This document shows positions 9,925 through 21,183 of a stretch of 64,000 nt of DNA, piece by piece. The notes beneath the pieces are model-generated. The model had not been told where the DNA came from. It saw nothing but the letters and a program-made list of their open reading frames with translations, and did not search any database. The DNA comes from an uncultured Granulosicoccaceae bacterium (GTDB lineage: Bacteria > Pseudomonadota > Gammaproteobacteria > Granulosicoccales > Granulosicoccaceae). Made by a program: the position numbers and the translations under genes. The stretch spans positions 1-64,000 of the forward strand of contig CALHOU010000019.1 of assembly GCA_938035945.1 (NCBI GenBank). The letters run 5' to 3'. The stretch's first letter is position 1. Every line of letters starts with the position of its first letter.

Positions 9925-11090
9925 GACGCTGCTCCTACGGTTTCTACAATCTTGGTAGCGGCATCTCCCAGATCACTGGCAGATTGTAAGTTCAAACCAC
10001 TTTGATCGAGTAACTCCCGACCTTCTTTGGCTTTAGTGCCTTCGAGTCGCACAACCACAGGCACATCGATTCCAACTTCTTTAACGGCCGCAATAACACC
10101 ATTAGCGATAAGGTCGCAACGCACAATGCCACCAAAGATATTAACCAAAATGCCTTTAACATCAGGGTCAGATAAGATAATTTTTAACGCTTCGGTTACG
10201 CGCTCTTTAGTCGCACCGCCACCAACATCTAGAAAGTTTGCTGGCTGACCGCCTTTTAGCTTGATGATATCCATCGTTGCCATCGCTAAACCAGCACCAT
10301 TAACCATACAACCGATGTTGCCCTCAAGCGCGACGTAGTTAAGATCCCACTCAGCTGCGCGCAACTCACGCTCATCTTCCTGGGTCTTATCTTGTAAGGC
10401 TTCCAAGTCAGGGTGGCGATAAAGTGCATTGCCATCAACGTTGATCTTGCCGTCCAAGCAAATCAGATCTTCTTCTTTAGTAATGACCAGCGGGTTGATT
10501 TCAACCAAGGCTAAATCTTTTTCTACAAACAACTTACACAAACCCGTTAACAGCGCAGAAAACTGTTTGATCTGTTTGCCTTTCATACCTAGGCCGAACG
10601 CAAGCTCGCGGCATTGGTATGGCATAACACCTACCAATGGATTGATGGCTTGCTTTAGAATTTTTTCTGGGGTTTCGTGAGCAACGGTTTCGATGTCCAT
10701 TCCACCTTCGGTTGATGCCATGATCACTACGCGCTGGCTGGCGCGATCTATAACCAAGCCCAAATAAAGTTCGCTAGCAATGTTGCTGGTTTCTTCAATT
10801 AGAACCGTGTTAATGGGTTGGCCGTTCGCATCGGTTTGAATGGTAACCAGTTGCGTACCCAATAATGATTTCGCAAATTCTGCTGCTTCGTCTGGCGTAT
10901 CCACAAGTTTTACACCACCGGCTTTACCTCGGCCACCTGCGTGCACTTGAGCTTTAACAACCACTTTATCGGTGGTGAGTTTTTCAGCGCCAGCTTTCGC
11001 TTCAGCAGGCGTTGACGCAACAATGTTGTTCGGAACCGGCATACCGTATTCTGCGAACAAGGCTTTCGCCTGGTACTCATGTAGATTCAT
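9921..11090 (-). CDS. sucC: succinyl-CoA synthetase (ADP-forming) subunit beta
   Basis: [37 protein letters not shown]. Confidence 0.97.
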   Translation of the reverse strand: MNLHEYQAKALFAEYGMPVPNNIVASTPAEAKAGAEKLTTDKVVVKAQVHAGGRGKAGGVKLVDTPDEAAEFAKSLLGTQLVTIQTDANGQPINTVLIEETSNIASELYLGLVIDRASQRVVIMASTEGGMDIETVAHETPEKILKQAINPLVGVMPYQCRELAFGLGMKGKQIKQFSALLTGLCKLFVEKDLALVEINPLVITKEEDLICLDGKINVDGNALYRHPDLEALQDKTQEDERELRAAEWDLNYVALEGNIGCMVNGAGLAMATMDIIKLKGGQPANFLDVGGGATKERVTEALKIILSDPDVKGILVNIFGGIVRCDLIANGVIAAVKEVGIDVPVVVRLEGTKAKEGRELLDQSGLNLQSASDLGDAATKIVETVGAAS

Positions 11091-11129
11091 GTTTCCCCCA
11101 GCAGGAAATTAAGCTAAATAATAAATTCG

Positions 11130-12581
<1,452 letters not shown>

Positions 12582-12602
12582 TTATAAATTAAAAAACCAG
12601 AC

Positions 12603-13808
12603 CTACAGATCAAGAACCAATCGCTGAGGATCTTCAACCAGTTCTTTAATGGTTTTTAGAAAGCCGACCGCGCCTTTACCATCAACGATGCGATGATCGT
12701 ATGACAAAGCCACGTACATCATTGGACGAATAACAACTTCACCGTTTTCAGCTATTGGGCGAGCCTGAGTTGCGTGCATACCCAAAATCGCACTTTGAGG
12801 TGGATTTAAAATGGGTGTAGAAAGTAGCGAACCGAATACACCACCGTTAGATACGGTAAAAGTACCACCGGTCATCTCTTCAATAGAGAGCTTACCGTCA
12901 CGCGCTTTCTCTGCATATTCAGCAATGGATTTTTCAATGGTTGCAAGCGACATATATTCAGTGTTGCGCACAACCGGTACAACCAAGCCACGATCAGATG
13001 ATACGGCTACACCAATATCGCAGTAGCTGTGATAAACAATATCGTCACCATCAATAGATGCGTTTACGTCTGGGTAACGCTTTAGCGCCTCTGTTGCCGC
13101 TTTTAAAAATATGGACATAAAGCCCAGCTTGATACCGTGCGATTTTTCAAACTGATCTTTGTATTGTTTACGCATTTCAATGAAGGCATGCATGTTCACT
13201 TCATTAAACGTAGTTAGCATGGCTGTGTTTTGCGTTGCATCAAGCAATCGCTCGGCTATGCGTGAACGCAGCCGCGACATGGGTACGCGTTTTTCAGTGC
13301 GCTCACCCGCGACTGCCATGGGTGCATCTGCACTGGTACTGGCAGCTGGTGCACTGACTCCGCCTTTGTTAGCGACGTGCGCTTCAACATCTTCCTTACT
13401 AATGCGGCCATTTTTGCCAGAGCCCTTAACATCTGATGCGCTTAAACCATGCTCAGTTAATAGCTTGCGAACCGATGGACTGGTTTGACCGTCCCCCTCA
13501 TCGCTACTTGCAGCAGCGGCCGGCGTTGCTGCTGGCTCTGCTGCTGTAGCCGGTGCTGCACCCGCAGCACTGCCCTCTTCAATGCTACCAATGACCTGGT
13601 GTGCAGTAACCGTTGTGCCTTCAGGCTCGATGATCTTTCCCATCACTCCATCGTGCGCGGCAGGAACCTCCATAACCACTTTATCGGTTTCAATATCCAC
13701 TAGCACTTCATCACGTTGTACCGGGTCGCCTTCGGCCTTGTACCAGGTAACGATCAATGCATCTGCAATGGATTCAGGCAGGGTTGGGACTTTGATTTCG
13801 CTGCTCAT
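12603..13808 (-). CDS. sucB: 2-oxoglutarate dehydrogenase E2, dihydrolipoyllysine succinyltransferase
   Basis: Lipoyl domain ([11 protein letters not shown]), peripheral subunit-binding domain, catalytic [11 protein letters not shown]. Confidence 0.97.
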   Translation of the reverse strand: MSSEIKVPTLPESIADALIVTWYKAEGDPVQRDEVLVDIETDKVVMEVPAAHDGVMGKIIEPEGTTVTAHQVIGSIEEGSAAGAAPATAAEPAATPAAAASSDEGDGQTSPSVRKLLTEHGLSASDVKGSGKNGRISKEDVEAHVANKGGVSAPAASTSADAPMAVAGERTEKRVPMSRLRSRIAERLLDATQNTAMLTTFNEVNMHAFIEMRKQYKDQFEKSHGIKLGFMSIFLKAATEALKRYPDVNASIDGDDIVYHSYCDIGVAVSSDRGLVVPVVRNTEYMSLATIEKSIAEYAEKARDGKLSIEEMTGGTFTVSNGGVFGSLLSTPILNPPQSAILGMHATQARPIAENGEVVIRPMMYVALSYDHRIVDGKGAVGFLKTIKELVEDPQRLVLDL

Positions 13809-13865
13809 TTGTCAGGTCCAGATTAGTTAATTCGGTTGTTATATTAAGTTTAAGTTGTCAGCGCT

Positions 13866-16706
13866 TTATGTCAGCTGACTATTAGGCACAATGGCCAGCG
13901 CTTCATCTACAAGGCGCTTTTGTTCAATAACATGTTGGTTGTGATACCCGCTCGCAGGAGAGGCAGAGGGTGCTCGACCAGCAAATTCAATGGGCGACTC
14001 TTTCGGTGTGACACGCTCTAAACGATGACGATTCGAGCGCCACGAGCCTTGGTTACGCGGCTCTTCCTGACACCACACAAACTCTTTGGCATTGGTATAG
14101 CGCCCAACCGCTGCCAACATTTCATCATACGGGAAGGGATACAGCTGTTCCAATCGTACGATAGCAATATCTTCAATTTTCTGTTCGCGTCGACGCTCAA
14201 GAAGATCGTAATAGACCTTACCGCTACAGAACACAACACGACGTACCTTACTCGATTCCAGATCATCTATCTCATCGATAACGGGCTGAAATTGTCCGGT
14301 TGCAAGATCTTCCAGCGTTGAAACGGCCAAGCGATGGCGTAGCAAACTTTTAGGCGTCATTACTATCAGTGGACGACGCATAGGACGAATCATTTGCCGA
14401 CGTAACATATGATAAGCCTGCGCGGGTGTGCTCGGTACCAGCACTTGCATGTTGTCTTCGGCGCATAGCTGCATAAAACGCTCTATGCGTGCTGATGAAT
14501 GCTCTGGACCCTGGCCTTCATAACCGTGTGGAAGCAATAGGGTTAAGCCACATAGGCGACCCCACTTGGTTTCACCAGAACTTATAAACTGATCGATAAC
14601 CACTTGCGCACCATTGGCGAAATCACCAAATTGCCCTTCCCATATAACCAGAGTTTCAGGGTCGGCTTGCGAATAGCCGTATTCAAATGCCAGTACAGCT
14701 TCTTCAGATAACACTGAATCTATGACCAAAAAGTGCGCCTGATTACTATTGATGCTTCGAAGCGGCACCAAAGATTCGCGTTTTACTTGATTGTGTAAAA
14801 CCGCGTGTCGGTGCGCGAATGTGCCTCGGCCGCAATCCTGACCAGACAAGCGCACCGAATAGCCATCATGCAACAAAGTGGCATAAGCCATCGTTTCTGC
14901 ATAACCCCAATCTATGGGTAGCGCACCAGCAGCCATCTTGCGTCTATCTTCAATAAGTTTGTTAACACGTGAATGCAAAACAAAGCCTTCAGGGATGGTA
15001 TGTAACTCAGTGGCCAATGCTTGCAAGGTATTGAGCGACACATCACCCTGAAATGGAATGCGCCAATCGGTTGCAACATATTTATCCCAATCCACTTCCA
15101 GTTCAGGTGCGGTTTTAACACCCACCAGCACATCGGGCGCAACCACTTCACCCGCATCGAGTGCGCTGCGGTAGTTCTCGATCATGGCATCAGCTTCAGC
15201 ACGATCAACGACACCTATTTGTTCTAGTTTGTCTGCGTATATTTTTCGCGTGGTCGGCAAGGCTTTAATGGTTTTATACATCAATGGCTGTGTCACCGAT
15301 GGCTCATCAGTTTCGTTATGACCAAGGCGGCGATAACACACAAGATCAATAACCACATCTTTTTTAAACGTGTTTCTAAAGTCCAGCGCCAGCTGTGTTA
15401 CAAACAGTACCGCTTCCGGGTCGTCACCATTAACGTGAAAGATTGGTGCATTGATCATTTTCGCAACATCAGATGCGTAGAGTGTGGAACGCGCATCGGA
15501 TGCATTACTGGTGGTAAAACCAATTTGGTTGTTCACAATAATATGCACGGTGCCTTTGGTTGAAAAACCGCGCGAATCAGCCATGTTGAACGTTTCCATG
15601 ACAACGCCCTGACCTGCAAACGCGGCATCGCCGTGTATTGCAATCGGTATAACCCAATCACCAGAGTGATCACCATAACGATCTTGCCTGGAGCGTACAG
15701 AGCCTTCAACCACTGGCGATACAATTTCCAAGTGCGATGGATTAAACGCCATTGCCAAGTGCATGTGTCCGTTCGGTGTTTTTAAATCAGAAGAAAAACC
15801 CTGATGGTACTTAACATCGCCAGAGGATAAAGATTCATCGTGCTTACCTTCAAATTCTGAGAACAGCTCAGCTGGGTTCTTACCTAGAATATTAACCAAT
15901 ACATTTAGTCGGCCTCGGTGCGCCATGCCGATAACCATGTCTTTCACACCGGCAGCACCAGCACGTCGAACCAGCTCACTCATTATTACAATTAAGCTCT
16001 CGCCACCTTCAAGACCAAAACGTTTCTGGCCAACAAAGCGCGAACCCAAGTGCCGCTCTAAACTTTCACCGGCGGTAACGCGTTGTAACAACCAACGCTG
16101 TGTTTCTTCAGTTAACTTTGGTGCTGAAGCAACAGATTCTATTCGGGTTTGTAAGAAGTCTTTCTGCGGCGTGTGATCGATATACATATATTCGTAGCCG
16201 ATACTGCTGCAGTAACATTTTTCTAAATGCGCAATGATGTCTTTTAATGGCGCTCGATCGATACCTTCTAATGAAGGCGTTGGGAAGACCGTATCTAAGT
16301 CGGCTTCAGAGAGTCCGTTTTCGTGTAGTCGCACTTCGCGAACGGTAGCCGTTGTGACTTGGCCCAATGGATCAGTTTTGGCAAGCTGGTGTCCGCGAAC
16401 GCGGTAAGCATTGATTAACTGCGATACATAGATCTGTTTTAAATCTTGAGACGAAGCTGCACCGCCACTGGATGCAACAGGGCCGGTGCCCGCATTGCGG
16501 GTCATTTGATAGAACTGATTGCGCACATCAGCGTGTGAAACTTCACGCGCATTGTCACCAACCATCGGCAACTGCGAAAAATAATTACGCCAGCTCTCAT
16601 CAACCGAGTTAGGGTCTTTTAGAAATAGCTCGTACTGATCTTCAAGGTATGCCGCGTTGGCTCCATTGAAAAGAGACGTCTCTTGTCGCGCCTTCATTGA
16701 ACTCAT
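13866..16706 (-). CDS. sucA: 2-oxoglutarate dehydrogenase E1
   Basis: 946 aa; GMAHRGRLNVLVN, GDAAFAGQGVVMET, LLPHGYEGQGPEHSSAR. Confidence 0.98.
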   Translation of the reverse strand: MSSMKARQETSLFNGANAAYLEDQYELFLKDPNSVDESWRNYFSQLPMVGDNAREVSHADVRNQFYQMTRNAGTGPVASSGGAASSQDLKQIYVSQLINAYRVRGHQLAKTDPLGQVTTATVREVRLHENGLSEADLDTVFPTPSLEGIDRAPLKDIIAHLEKCYCSSIGYEYMYIDHTPQKDFLQTRIESVASAPKLTEETQRWLLQRVTAGESLERHLGSRFVGQKRFGLEGGESLIVIMSELVRRAGAAGVKDMVIGMAHRGRLNVLVNILGKNPAELFSEFEGKHDESLSSGDVKYHQGFSSDLKTPNGHMHLAMAFNPSHLEIVSPVVEGSVRSRQDRYGDHSGDWVIPIAIHGDAAFAGQGVVMETFNMADSRGFSTKGTVHIIVNNQIGFTTSNASDARSTLYASDVAKMINAPIFHVNGDDPEAVLFVTQLALDFRNTFKKDVVIDLVCYRRLGHNETDEPSVTQPLMYKTIKALPTTRKIYADKLEQIGVVDRAEADAMIENYRSALDAGEVVAPDVLVGVKTAPELEVDWDKYVATDWRIPFQGDVSLNTLQALATELHTIPEGFVLHSRVNKLIEDRRKMAAGALPIDWGYAETMAYATLLHDGYSVRLSGQDCGRGTFAHRHAVLHNQVKRESLVPLRSINSNQAHFLVIDSVLSEEAVLAFEYGYSQADPETLVIWEGQFGDFANGAQVVIDQFISSGETKWGRLCGLTLLLPHGYEGQGPEHSSARIERFMQLCAEDNMQVLVPSTPAQAYHMLRRQMIRPMRRPLIVMTPKSLLRHRLAVSTLEDLATGQFQPVIDEIDDLESSKVRRVVFCSGKVYYDLLERRREQKIEDIAIVRLEQLYPFPYDEMLAAVGRYTNAKEFVWCQEEPRNQGSWRSNRHRLERVTPKESPIEFAGRAPSASPASGYHNQHVIEQKRLVDEALAIVPNSQLT

Positions 16707-16749
16707 TGTTGTGTCCTAGCTGGTTTACGCTTTAATAAAACTTGCGCGC

Positions 16750-17787
16750 TTACAAATGCGCCGCCATGTTATCGATGACAACGTTAGTAAATTCATCGGT
16801 GTTTAATTTGCCACCCAAATCGCGGGTTGACTGACCGTTTTCAATAGCACCAAGCAAGCTCATGCGTAGGGCGTGGCCCAAGTCGTAGCGATCGACGTGA
16901 TTCAGCAACATGCCAAACGCCAACAACACTGCAGCTGGGTTGGCTATGTTTTTCCCGGCAATGTCTGGAGCGGTGCCACCAGCTGGGTCGAACATGGCAA
17001 TATCAACCTGGTTATTTTCATCAAACGAGTAGTTGCCACTGGCACCTGTGCCCAAGCTTCCCACTAAGCCCGATGCCATATCAGAAAGAAAATCACCGTA
17101 TTCGTTCAAAACCAACACTACTTCGTATTGCGATGGGTCAAGAATGATCTTGGCCAGCAGCGCATCGAACAGTTCAACATGGTGATCTACATCTTTATTC
17201 TCTTCAGCGACTTCTGCGACAACGCTTTCAAACAATCCATCGGTGACCCGTTGAATCGTGTGTTTCGAAGAGGAAGTGACGCTGTAGTTGCCATCACTGT
17301 AGGCCAAGCCTTTTCGGCGAGCCAGATCAAACGCGAATTTCGCTGCCTGTGCGCACGGCGTTCGTTCGACCATGCGTAGCGAAACAGCCGCATCTTTCCC
17401 GATCAATTGACCAGGATCGTCATAGGTGCCGCCCGTAGCGATACGGACGATATGCAGATTCACGTCTTCTTTAAAATTGGAATGAATACCCTTAATCGAA
17501 ATGGCCGGACGATAGATAACGCTGAAGTTACAACGGCGACGTATTAGTGCATTCGGACTGCGTTTGTTGGTGATAGTGGGGTATTTGACTGCCAGTTTAG
17601 TGGCACGCATTGACGCCTCTGCCTCATCAATGACATCGTCCCCCTTCGCCTCACGATTGGCCAAACTCCAATCAACTGGAATAAATTTGAAGTCAGCTGG
17701 CATGGATTCAGCCACCGCATGCACCGATTCGGCCAACTCAGGACCAATACCGTCACCTTGCAGTTCAGTTATTTCAATGGTTTTCAC
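16750..17787 (-). CDS. isocitrate/isopropylmalate dehydrogenase family protein (divergent)
   Basis: GDGIGPEL; SSKHTIQRVTDGLF; NEYGDFLSDMASGLVGSLG; DPAGGTAPDIAGKNIANPAA. Located directly upstream of sucA. Confidence 0.85.
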   Translation of the reverse strand: MKTIEITELQGDGIGPELAESVHAVAESMPADFKFIPVDWSLANREAKGDDVIDEAEASMRATKLAVKYPTITNKRSPNALIRRRCNFSVIYRPAISIKGIHSNFKEDVNLHIVRIATGGTYDDPGQLIGKDAAVSLRMVERTPCAQAAKFAFDLARRKGLAYSDGNYSVTSSSKHTIQRVTDGLFESVVAEVAEENKDVDHHVELFDALLAKIILDPSQYEVVLVLNEYGDFLSDMASGLVGSLGTGASGNYSFDENNQVDIAMFDPAGGTAPDIAGKNIANPAAVLLAFGMLLNHVDRYDLGHALRMSLLGAIENGQSTRDLGGKLNTDEFTNVVIDNMAAHL

Positions 17788-18101
17788 GTCAACTCCAGCT
17801 CTGGCGGGCTTTGCCAGTTTTGTTCAATGAATTAGATTTGCGCACGAGAGCAGTTACCGCAAAACAAGCGGTTTTACGGACTTTTCTGCAAGTTTTATTG
17901 CATAAAAGAGCAAAGCGACGCGTGCCAGCAATGGCGCGAATCGAAAATGACAATGCTTCGTCAGGGTAGACCACCCGAGTCACACAAGTTCCAAGATTGG
18001 GATATAGATTTGTTGATGCATAAGGTACACCAAATCCCAAGCAGTGCCCACCGGCGTTAGAGTGGTTTTTTGCATTGTTTTATGCCGCGGGTAGCCAACA
18101 G

Positions 18102-18587
18102 CTAGTCTGGTAGGTCAAAACGTTCAGGATGCGCCCAAAATCTGGCATTTAGCCAATCAGGCGCCTGTTTATAGTCGCTTAATCGATAGGCGTACCATCG
18201 CGTTTGCGTACGCGGTTGAATCGACGCTTGGCCAAGGCTGCGAAAGCCAAAGGCGAAAAATCGTTCATCGCCTATTTGCACTGAATCGGTGCTCGATTCG
18301 GTTTTCTCAACCAGCACTAAATCGGGTGATTTACGGCAAGCAATTCCGAGGCTAGCATCAATATCTAAGCTGTTAGAGGTCAAGTGAATGCACGTGGTGG
18401 TGGAGGTCGATGCGCTCTTTAACTCAACCCATTCACTCACATCGGCACATTCGACTATTCTAACGTCTTGATCATCAGCAAGTTCGTTGTGCAAAAGCTC
18501 GGAAAGGCGAAAAACAGGCTCGCCCACAAGTACAACGACTTGTGGGTTTGAAGCCAAAAGCAGCTCTGTAAGCGCTTTATCATTCAC
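18102..18587 (-). CDS. conserved hypothetical protein (DUF6231-like)
   Basis: 161 aa ORF in a consistent gene context; DUF assignment from memory, tentative. Confidence 0.55.
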   Translation of the reverse strand: MNDKALTELLLASNPQVVVLVGEPVFRLSELLHNELADDQDVRIVECADVSEWVELKSASTSTTTCIHLTSNSLDIDASLGIACRKSPDLVLVEKTESSTDSVQIGDERFFAFGFRSLGQASIQPRTQTRWYAYRLSDYKQAPDWLNARFWAHPERFDLPD

Positions 18588-18596
18588 GACTTGATA

Positions 18597-18911
18597 TTAG
18601 CTGGGGAATTTCTTGTTGTATTCAGCCATCTGTTCTTCGGTGGCTTTTTCTTGATGATTATCTTTCCATTCAGCGTAAGGCATACCGTATACACGCTCAC
18701 GGGCCGTTTCATAGTCAACATCCAAGCCCTTTTCAGTCGCCGCTTTCGCATACCACTTCGACATGCAATTGCGGCAAAACCCAGCCATGTTCATCAGGTC
18801 GATGTTTTGCACATCTGTACGCTTCTGAAAATGCGCCACCATGGTCCGAAAAGCAGCCGCTTCAAGCTCAATTTGCGTTTTGGCATCAACTTTGTCGTCT
18901 AGATCACTCAT
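18597..18911 (-). CDS. DUF1244 family protein
   Basis: AAAFRTMVAHFQKRTDVQNIDLMNMAGFCRNCMSKWY is characteristic of DUF1244. Confidence 0.9.
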   Translation of the reverse strand: MSDLDDKVDAKTQIELEAAAFRTMVAHFQKRTDVQNIDLMNMAGFCRNCMSKWYAKAATEKGLDVDYETARERVYGMPYAEWKDNHQEKATEEQMAEYNKKFPS

Positions 18912-18980
18912 TAAGGACTCCCATATCTCATGTTTGCCCCCATTATAATGAGATCAACCGACAGTGCGAAAACTTAGGCC

Positions 18981-19328
18981 ATGACCGGATATTTTTATCT
19001 TGATGTATTACTGCTGGGGCTGGCCGTGGCCGTTTTAGTGTTTTGGTGGACAGGCTCCAGGGCGAAGGAACTTGCGGTTAATCACGCACGCACACTGTGT
19101 GATCGCGAAGGCGTGCAGCTACTTGACTACACGGTTGCTTTGCAAAAAATGCGCATGACGCGAAACCAGACAGGTAATGCGTGTGTAAGGCGAGAGTACA
19201 AATTTGAATTTACAGCAGAAGGTGCTTATCGCGATGAAGGCAGCGTCACGCTAAACGGGCATGCGCTGGCAAATGTCTATCTGCCCTACACGCGAGATGC
19301 TGATGGCAACCGCGTGTTCGTACATTAA
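18981..19328 (+). CDS. DUF3301-like small membrane-anchored protein
   Basis: N-terminal TM helix; WWTGSRAKELAVNHARTLCDREGVQLLDYTVALQKM. Confidence 0.75.
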   Translation: MTGYFYLDVLLLGLAVAVLVFWWTGSRAKELAVNHARTLCDREGVQLLDYTVALQKMRMTRNQTGNACVRREYKFEFTAEGAYRDEGSVTLNGHALANVYLPYTRDADGNRVFVH

Positions 19329-19351
19329 TAACGGCTACTGACATTGAAAAC

Positions 19352-19376
19352 TGCGCAGCCAATATTTAGCTGCGCA
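19352..19376. terminator. hairpin between convergent genes (probable terminator)
   Basis: tgcgcagc-caatattta-gctgcgca, 8 bp perfect stem; weak T tract. Confidence 0.5.
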
Positions 19377-19389
19377 ATTTGTTTATCGT

Positions 19390-20433
19390 TTATCCGTCGC
19401 AACTAATACGGAAACTACCATCCAATGCCTTAGGCATTATTAGGGTACGCATGTTTATGGCCGCCGATGATTCACACATCGTTGCCTTTTCAACTGGGTC
19501 TTCTAAATACTTTTTATCGTATTCCACATGGAATACAGGCTTTCCAGCATCGATGATGGCTTGATAAGCGCCACATTCGTTCCAAGCCATGCAAGCTTCA
19601 TTAATCGCCATATCAAAATATTGAGCAACCTCAGGAATGGTTTCAACTGAGTTTTTCAGCGCCACTGCCAGGTTACGCTTATGTGCTTCATTGGCCAGTA
19701 AACGCTGGTATTCAAGCTCATCCGCTTGATCGAAGTCCAAGCCTTTATTGGGATCGGAGAACGCATCTACGTTATCCAATTCCACGCCATCACAACCCAA
19801 TGCCACAGCCATGTCCATTCTATTTGCCATAACCTTTGCCGCTTCAGGCGAACGAACATCAACCCAAATCTCTTCTGTGTAGGCGTAGTGCGAATTACCT
19901 TGTGGAACATTCGCAAATAGATCCGCATCGGGTCGCCACGGCTCGTAGGTACCGGCTGAGAAGTAACAAATCACGTGTTTGTTCTGCGCGTGAAGTCGCT
20001 CGATCACATCGCCTTCGAGTTGCTGAAACATGTCCAACACATAAACATCAACGTTATATTCAGTGTTGGTGTCGCCTAACAATTGCCAGGTCCACGATGT
20101 GTCTGGCGTGAATTGCGGCCAACTGCCACTGGTGACAGGTTCAGTGGCATCGCCCAGCACAATGTCATTGAGCACACCATCTCTAAGCTGCGCATCGATG
20201 CGTGCTGTTGACACACTAGGTGCGACTGGGACTTCTTCGCGCGGTGGGACCGACCCTATCGTATTGTTTGTTGGATTATCAACAGACGCCGATGGCTCGG
20301 TATCGCCGCCAGAAACTGATGCAGAAGATTGGTCAACCGCGGATAGATCCAGGGTATTTGAGTCCGAAGAGCAGCCACCCATCAGTAGGCTTCCTGCCAA
20401 ACTAGCCGCGACGGCCATATTTCGTGTGCGCAT
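19390..20433 (-). CDS. lipoprotein, endo-alpha-1,4-polygalactosaminidase-like (GH114) protein
   Basis: Start chosen at MRTRNMAVAASLAGSLLMGGC (lipobox). WTWQLLGDTNTEYNVDVYVLDMF, VICYFSAGTYEPWRPD and GCDGVELDNVDAF are GH114-like. Confidence 0.8.
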   Translation of the reverse strand: MRTRNMAVAASLAGSLLMGGCSSDSNTLDLSAVDQSSASVSGGDTEPSASVDNPTNNTIGSVPPREEVPVAPSVSTARIDAQLRDGVLNDIVLGDATEPVTSGSWPQFTPDTSWTWQLLGDTNTEYNVDVYVLDMFQQLEGDVIERLHAQNKHVICYFSAGTYEPWRPDADLFANVPQGNSHYAYTEEIWVDVRSPEAAKVMANRMDMAVALGCDGVELDNVDAFSDPNKGLDFDQADELEYQRLLANEAHKRNLAVALKNSVETIPEVAQYFDMAINEACMAWNECGAYQAIIDAGKPVFHVEYDKKYLEDPVEKATMCESSAAINMRTLIMPKALDGSFRISCDG

Positions 20434-20647
20434 GTGTTTCCATCTCGAGGTGTGTTGCGTCAAATATCGGCCCTGAAACCACAGAATTTGAACAATTGAC
20501 ACGAAAACGGGCACCCCTCTGGCGCAATCACTCATAGTGCGCAACACTGCACACTTATTTGGCTGCCGTCGACCCAAGCCTAAGTCTGGGTGGAGCTGCT
20601 GTAATACGCTAAACTTCGGTATTCGATTTAATTATGGATAGTTTGCT

Positions 20648-21139
20648 ATGACGCCTTGCCCCTGCGGCTCAGGTAATCCCCTGAACACCTGCTGCGAACC
20701 ATTAATTGATGGAACCAGTAAAGCTGAATCAGCAGAGCAACTGATGCGGGCCAGATACACCGCCCACACGCTTGCAAAAATCAAATTCATTGTCGAAACG
20801 CATCACCCATCATCACGTGGGGAGATCGATGAAGCAGCGACTAAAAAATGGGCTGCAGAGTCTGATTGGCTGGGGCTGGATATTCGTGATGTAAACGATT
20901 CTGAAGAGAACACTACACGCATTGAATTCACCGCTCGGTACCGAGACGCTGACAAACAACGACACACCCACCACGAAGTGGGTGTTTTTGAGAAGTACCA
21001 CGGTCAATGGTACTTTCGTGATGCCGAAGTACCAGAAATAAAACAATTTATTAGAGAAGCACCAAAGCAAGGCCGCAACGACCCATGTGCGTGCGGCAGT
21101 GGTAAAAAATACAAAAAATGTCATGGTCAGGCGAACTGA
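20648..21139 (+). CDS. ychJ: YchJ family protein with N- and C-terminal SEC-C motifs
   Basis: [13 protein letters not shown] at N-term and [16 protein letters not shown] at C-term. Confidence 0.85.
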   Translation: MTPCPCGSGNPLNTCCEPLIDGTSKAESAEQLMRARYTAHTLAKIKFIVETHHPSSRGEIDEAATKKWAAESDWLGLDIRDVNDSEENTTRIEFTARYRDADKQRHTHHEVGVFEKYHGQWYFRDAEVPEIKQFIREAPKQGRNDPCACGSGKKYKKCHGQAN

Positions 21140-21183
21140 AGCTCGCCGCCTGACTCAAACCAGAATTACCCCGGAGAACTAGT

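Noticed and set aside
13159-13830. Several plus-strand ORFs antisense to sucB/sucA/sucC
   Set aside because: Low-complexity Ser/Thr/Ala-rich translations antisense to strongly supported TCA genes, typical of shadow ORFs.
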